Shown: piece after piece, positions 5,913 to 9,384 of the stretch
Numbering within the stretch: position 1 is the stretch's first letter
Layout of the letters: every line of letters begins with the position of its first letter
Origin: Selenomonas sp.
Lineage (GTDB): Bacteria > Bacillota > Negativicutes > Selenomonadales > Selenomonadaceae
DNA: 9,384 bases
Assembly (NCBI GenBank): GCA_003518745.1
Contig: DOYB01000259.1
Location: 1-9,384 of the forward strand
Direction: 5' to 3'
The notes under the pieces: generated by a model
Seen by the model: only the letters and a program-made list of their open reading frames with translations
What the model was told of the DNA's origin: nothing
Databases searched by the model: none
Translations under genes and position numbers: made by a program

Positions 5913-6257
5913 ATGCCGAGAGAAATCCAAGGAACTGCCCATGAGCATGTGATGCCGGATGGAACCGTTGTATCCCATAGTCATGGCCATACCCATTCAC
6001 ATGCCCAGACAGAGCAGGTGCTTAGGCGGATAGCCAATGTGATTGGACACATGCATGGAATCTCCAACATGGTCAAGGAAGGAAGGGACTGCAGTGATGT
6101 GCTGATACAGTTGTCGGCGGTCAACGCTTCCCTGCGAAAGCTGAAGGTCATGATCCTGAAGGACCATGTTGAGCACTGTGTGGTGGATGCCATACGGGAG
6201 GGCGATACACGTACGATAAATAAATTGAATGACGCATTGGACAAGATGATGGAGTAG
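5913..6257 (+). CDS. CsoR/RcnR-family (DUF156) metal-sensing repressor with His-rich N-terminus
   Basis: A 114-residue all-helical DNA-binding repressor of the DUF156 family, which releases DNA when it binds metal. The core runs from VLRRIANVIGHMHGISNMV to the end. Cys60, His85 and Cys89 match the C-H-C ligands (spacing 25 and 4) of CsoR copper sensors and of InrS nickel sensors. The N-terminal tail has His10, 12, 22, 24, 26, 28 and 30. A shift of 7 residues aligns all four InrS ligands as I recall them (H21, C53, H78, C82) with H28, C60, H85, C89. GGAGG lies 9 nt before the ATG. Directly downstream, after a terminator, is a nik-type importer, so nickel is the likeliest signal. Copper or cobalt cannot be excluded from the sequence. 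Confidence 0.9.
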   Translation: MPREIQGTAHEHVMPDGTVVSHSHGHTHSHAQTEQVLRRIANVIGHMHGISNMVKEGRDCSDVLIQLSAVNASLRKLKVMILKDHVEHCVVDAIREGDTRTINKLNDALDKMME

Positions 6258-6267
6258 ATGCTGTCAG

Positions 6268-6303
6268 GCCCCTACCCCCCCCCAGGGGGGAGGGGGCTTT
6301 TTT
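6268..6303 (+). terminator. Strong C/G-run terminator between the metal sensor and nikB
   Basis: GCCCCT pairs with GGGGGC, then after an A-A mismatch C6 pairs with G6 around a CCCA loop, followed by T6 (6298-6303). This ends the sensor transcript just after its stop at 6257. The same bases form a C9-A-G6-A-G5 tract that resembles the C/G-rich operators of DUF156 repressors, and it lies just upstream of the nik -10. Confidence 0.9.
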
Positions 6304-6317
6304 GTTGGAAATTATCC

Positions 6318-6335
6318 TCTATAATATGATATAGA
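6318..6335 (+). promoter_or_regulatory. -10 element and overlapping dyad of the nik promoter
   Basis: A perfect TATAAT (6320-6325) lies 44 nt before the nikB ATG. No good -35 is seen: the position 17 nt upstream (about 6297-6302) falls on the terminator's T-tract. The -10 sits inside TCTATA-N6-TATAGA, a dyad that a regulator could occupy. Confidence 0.5.
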
Positions 6336-6368
6336 TGTTTGATTACAAGGAGGCTGGTGCATAATCCC

Positions 6369-7307
6369 ATGAAGAATTACGTTGTTAGCCGACTGCTTCA
6401 GTTGATTCCTATACTGTTTGGCATTACCTTTTTGAGCTTTGGCATGATGCAGTTTACAGCAGATGATGCCGTGGACATCATGTATGAACAGTCCGGCGGC
6501 GCCAGCGAGGAGGTAAAGGCGGCAAAGCGTGCGGAGCTGGGGCTGGATCAGCCCTTTCTCGTGCAGTATGGAGACTGGCTGGCGGGGGTGGCCACATGTG
6601 ATATGGGAAGGTCATATATTTCTGGCAAGCCTGTGTTTGAGACCTTTGCTGACAAGCTCCCATCAACTATATGGCTTATGGTTATCTCCATTTCAATGAC
6701 CGTACTGATTGCTACTCCGCTCGGCATAATCGCGGCAGTGAAGCAGAATCGCCCCATTGACTATTGCATCCGAATATTTACTTTCATAGGTAATTCACTG
6801 CCCAATTTTTTCGTGGGGCTTCTTCTCATCTATTTCCTTGCCCTTAAGCTGGGGCTGCTTCCGATTATGGGGAGTTCCGGGGATTGGCGCAGTGTCGTAC
6901 TGCCTGCATTGACACTCACCATTGCCATGGGAGCAAAGTATACCCGGCAGATCCGTGCCGTGGTGCTGGAGGAGCTGTCAAAGCCCTACGTTATGGGGGC
7001 AAGAGCCAGAGGCGTTTCGGAATATACAATCCTGACCAAAAGTGTCCTAAGAAGTGCCCTTATCATGATTATCACTTTATTAGCTCTGTCTATGGGGTCC
7101 CTTTTGGGCGGGACAGCCATCGTGGAAACGATTTTCATGTGGGACGGCGTGGGAAAGCTGGCAGTGGATGCAATACTGACCAGGGATTATCCTCTTATTC
7201 AGGCGTATGTGGTTTGGATGTCCATAATTTATGTGGTAATGAATCTTTTGGCAGATTTGGCATACCACTACCTTGACCCAAGGGTGCGCTATGGGGGTGA
7301 GTCTTGA
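6369..7307 (+). CDS. nikB: ABC importer permease, NikB/DppB type
   Basis: An inner-membrane permease of 312 residues for a nickel/peptide-class ABC importer. The N-terminal helix and periplasmic segment (MKNYVVSRLLQLIPILFGIT, then ELGLDQPFLVQYGDWL) are standard for the first permease of nik/dpp/opp systems. The ATPase-contacting EAA loop is at about 206-230 (YVMGARARGVSEYTILTKSVL), and VETIFMWDGVGKL follows. I choose the ATG at 6369 because MKNYVVSRL is the normal family start. Its AAGGAGG (6347-6353) is unusually far, 15 nt; an in-frame GTG at 6357 would be only 3 nt away. The TTG at 6339 would place the ribosome binding site inside the gene. It overlaps nikC by one base. The substrate (nickel versus peptide) is inferred from the adjacent metal sensor. 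Confidence 0.88.
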   Translation: MKNYVVSRLLQLIPILFGITFLSFGMMQFTADDAVDIMYEQSGGASEEVKAAKRAELGLDQPFLVQYGDWLAGVATCDMGRSYISGKPVFETFADKLPSTIWLMVISISMTVLIATPLGIIAAVKQNRPIDYCIRIFTFIGNSLPNFFVGLLLIYFLALKLGLLPIMGSSGDWRSVVLPALTLTIAMGAKYTRQIRAVVLEELSKPYVMGARARGVSEYTILTKSVLRSALIMIITLLALSMGSLLGGTAIVETIFMWDGVGKLAVDAILTRDYPLIQAYVVWMSIIYVVMNLLADLAYHYLDPRVRYGGES

Positions 7308-8128
7308 TGACCACCGGCAAAGACTATCGTCCGCTGAAACCATATCTTTTTTTTGCAGGAATAGTAATATTGGCTGCGATTTTTGCCCCCTTCCTTGCGC
7401 CATGTGATCCCTACGCACAGAATCTGGGCAGCGCCCTTTCTCCGCCAAGTGGAGATAATCTCTTAGGGACCGACCGCTACGGGCGGGATCTGTTTTCCCG
7501 CGTTATTCTGGGCGCCCAAACGACGATATGCGCGTCCCTGCTGCTTCTCCTTGTGATTTTTTCGGTGGGAAGCTTTATAGGCGCTGTATGTGGCATTAGC
7601 GGCGGAAAAATAGACGCTTTTCTCATGAGGCTCTCGGATGTTTTCCTGGCCTTTCCACAGATGGTGTTTGCCATAGCGGCTGCCGCTGCCCTGGGAGGCG
7701 GCCTCTTCAATGCCGCCGCGGCTCTTGCTGTCATCGGCTGGCCCAAATATGCGCGCATAGCCAGGGGACTTACCCTAACCATTCGAGGCATGCCATATAT
7801 GGAAGCGGCCAGGATGGCAGGTACGGGAAGGCTTGGGATTCTGTGGCATCATGTGCTGCCCAATATCGCGGGGCCGGTGTTGGTTACGGCAGCCCTTGAC
7901 ATCGGCACTATCATCATGGAACTGGCAGGACTCAGCTTCCTTGGACTTGGTGCTCAGCCCCCTACCGCGGAGTGGGGCGCCATGATGAATAACGGCCGCA
8001 GTATGCTGCAGACGGCCCCATGGGTCATTCTTGCCCCCGGTACGGCGATTTTTATAACCGTATCGGTATTCAATCTCTTAGGAGATAAACTTCGGGACGT
8101 GATGGATCCCAAACAGCTTTCAAAGTGA
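7307..8128 (+). CDS. nikC: ABC importer permease, NikC/DppC type
   Basis: The second permease of the importer, 273 residues. It has the signature LGTDRYGRDLFSRV at 53-66, the amphipathic segment after the first helix that marks DppC/NikC proteins. Six membrane helices and a textbook EAA loop follow (EAARMAGTGRLGILWHHVLP at 166-185), then LSFLGLGAQPPTAEWGAM. The start ATG overlaps the nikB stop as TGATG, with GGGGGTGA upstream, so translation is coupled and the two subunits should be made in equal amounts. Its partner is NikB in the membrane; the ATPase subunits are not in this window. Confidence 0.9.
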   Translation: MTTGKDYRPLKPYLFFAGIVILAAIFAPFLAPCDPYAQNLGSALSPPSGDNLLGTDRYGRDLFSRVILGAQTTICASLLLLLVIFSVGSFIGAVCGISGGKIDAFLMRLSDVFLAFPQMVFAIAAAAALGGGLFNAAAALAVIGWPKYARIARGLTLTIRGMPYMEAARMAGTGRLGILWHHVLPNIAGPVLVTAALDIGTIIMELAGLSFLGLGAQPPTAEWGAMMNNGRSMLQTAPWVILAPGTAIFITVSVFNLLGDKLRDVMDPKQLSK

Positions 8129-8164
8129 ATGCAGTTTTAATCTAAATTCAGGAGGAATTTTCTT

Positions 8165-9384
8165 ATGAAATCCAGTAAAAAGCTCTCTCTGCTCCTTTCT
8201 GCGCTGCTGGCTATGTCCGCTATTACAGGCTGCGGCAGTGAACCGGCGAAGCAGGCGAGTGGTGAAAAGGTATTTACCTATGGCACTATGGCCTATGGAC
8301 CTGCGATGGAAACCACCAGCACGGATCCCCACAACAGCTATGACGGATGGGCCGCCATACGTTACGGTGTAGGGGAGACGCTATTCAAATTCAATGAAAA
8401 TATGCAGCTTGTCCCGTGGATAGCGGAAAAATTTGAGCAGGTTGACGAGTACACCATAAGGGTGACTATAAAGGACAATGTGGTGTTCTCCAATGGCAAG
8501 AAGGTTACGGGTGCTGCTGTAAAGGCATGTCTTGAGGATCTTGTTGCCCGTCATGACCGCGCCCCGAAGGATCTGAAGATTGAATCCATCACGGCAGAGG
8601 GGCAGGATGTGATAATCAGGTCCACTGAAAAGATGCCGGCGCTCTTGAATTACCTTTCCGATCCATATGGGTGCATTATTGATGTGGAGGCGGGTATCAA
8701 GGACGGCATTGCCGTTGGAACGGGCCCTTATAAGGCTGTGAAGGTGACCGACACCCAGGTGGATTTGGTGAAGAATGAGAACTATTGGGGCGATGTGAAG
8801 CCCAAGATGGACAAGATTTTTGTCAAGAGCATCACAGATGGAGACACACTGACTATGGCCATGCAGAACGGGGAAGTGGATGCCGTACAGGGACTGCCCT
8901 ATTCAAGCCTTGATCTGTTCAAGGGTGATACCTCCAAATATAAGCTCAGTCAGACGGAAACCAGCCGTGTCTATCAGGCGGCTTTTAACTTTAAGACTCC
9001 TGAACTGCAGGATATTAGAATTCGCAAGGCCATTAGCATGGCAGTCGACAAGGACAGCTTTACCAAGGTACTGCTGAACGGTAACGGTGCCCCCGCCATA
9101 GGGCCCTTCCCGGCGAATCTTTCCTTTGGCGGTGACAAGGTAAAGTCGGTGCCCTATGACCCGGAGGGCGCGAAGGCATTGCTCGCAGAGGCCGGCTATA
9201 GAGATACTGACGGTGACGGATATGTGGACAAGGACGGAAAGAACCTGGAGCTTCGCTATCTGACCTACACATCACGTCAGGAACTTCCGCTGCTTGCGGA
9301 AGCCGCGCAGGCAAATCTCAAAAAAATCGGCATTAAGCTCAATGTCAATGCGACTGATAACTATAAGGCATTTCTCAAGAACGG
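8165..9384 (+). CDS. nikA: Solute-binding lipoprotein, NikA/DppA-like (SBP_bac_5), cut by the window edge
   Basis: The first 406 codons of a gene without a stop before the right edge; full family members have about 500-540 residues. A lipoprotein signal (basic start, hydrophobic 7-20, lipobox ITGC with Cys23) anchors it to the outside of the cytoplasmic membrane. The SBP_bac_5 fold is shown by GETLFKFNENMQLVPWIAE (70-88), the IKDNVVFSNGKKVT stretch, GTGPYK (185-190), NENYWG (204-209) and IRIRKAISMAVDKD (284-297). DTDGDGYVDKDG (347-358) is an Asp-rich calcium-loop-like insert common in this family. AGGAGGAA precedes the ATG, 36 nt after nikC. The order permease-permease-binding protein differs from the usual nikABCDE. 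Nickel as ligand is inferred from the adjacent sensor; a peptide or metal-chelate ligand is possible. Confidence 0.85.
   Translation, partial: MKSSKKLSLLLSALLAMSAITGCGSEPAKQASGEKVFTYGTMAYGPAMETTSTDPHNSYDGWAAIRYGVGETLFKFNENMQLVPWIAEKFEQVDEYTIRVTIKDNVVFSNGKKVTGAAVKACLEDLVARHDRAPKDLKIESITAEGQDVIIRSTEKMPALLNYLSDPYGCIIDVEAGIKDGIAVGTGPYKAVKVTDTQVDLVKNENYWGDVKPKMDKIFVKSITDGDTLTMAMQNGEVDAVQGLPYSSLDLFKGDTSKYKLSQTETSRVYQAAFNFKTPELQDIRIRKAISMAVDKDSFTKVLLNGNGAPAIGPFPANLSFGGDKVKSVPYDPEGAKALLAEAGYRDTDGDGYVDKDGKNLELRYLTYTSRQELPLLAEAAQANLKKIGIKLNVNATDNYKAFLKN

Noticed and set aside
6335..6364. Nine-codon open frame before nikB
   Set aside because: Starts inside the promoter dyad, has no ribosome binding site, and contains that of nikB; likely chance.
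6258..6368. A nickel/cobalt (NiCo) riboswitch ahead of nikB
   Set aside because: The leader after the -10 is only about 40 nt, too short for that four-way junction, and none of its conserved parts is visible.
8120..8332. 70-codon open frame on the - strand across the start of nikA
   Set aside because: It is a shadow of the nikA signal-peptide region, with no support of its own.

Overview
The window reads as a low-to-mid G+C Firmicute. The clues are strong purine-rich ribosome binding sites, TTG/GTG starts beside ATG, T-tract terminators, a YqeY protein, a DUF156 metal sensor and a lipoprotein-type solute-binding protein. A Negativicutes/Selenomonas-like anaerobe would fit, but that is a guess from style, not from a marker gene.

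Left part (1-1731). A visibly AT-rich membrane-protein gene on the + strand (26-865) has an open frame reaching far upstream of its only usable start, so it looks 5'-damaged or frameshifted. Facing it on the - strand is a small multidrug resistance protein of the guanidinium-exporter (Gdx/SugE) type at 943-1266. It has a near-consensus promoter and a leader of about 140 nt that folds into one long stem ending in a T-tract just before the ribosome binding site. This is an attenuator or riboswitch-like arrangement that I could not match to a known class. Upstream lies a 115-bp palindromic repeat element (1515-1629) inside a wider inverted repeat.

Middle (1732-5158, all - strand). Here are mtnA (methionine salvage), the decayed remnant of a Cache-domain membrane sensor, a 12-TM MFS exporter of the fosmidomycin-resistance type, and an unrecognised 140-residue cytoplasmic protein with short Gly/Asp beta-type repeats. 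That last gene has its own terminator, and its promoter overlaps a 16-bp perfect palindrome.

Right part (5397-9384, all + strand). yqeY is followed by a CsoR/RcnR-family metal sensor with a histidine-rich N-terminal tail. Then come a strong terminator built from C/G runs, a perfect -10 box, and a nik/opp-type ABC importer: two overlapping permease genes (nikB, nikC) and a lipoprotein solute-binding protein (nikA-like) cut by the right edge. ATPase genes, if present, lie beyond it. The ligand set of the sensor and its position directly ahead of the importer suggest a nickel-uptake locus with its own regulator. The C/G-run terminator also has the C/G-tract character of operators bound by this repressor family.
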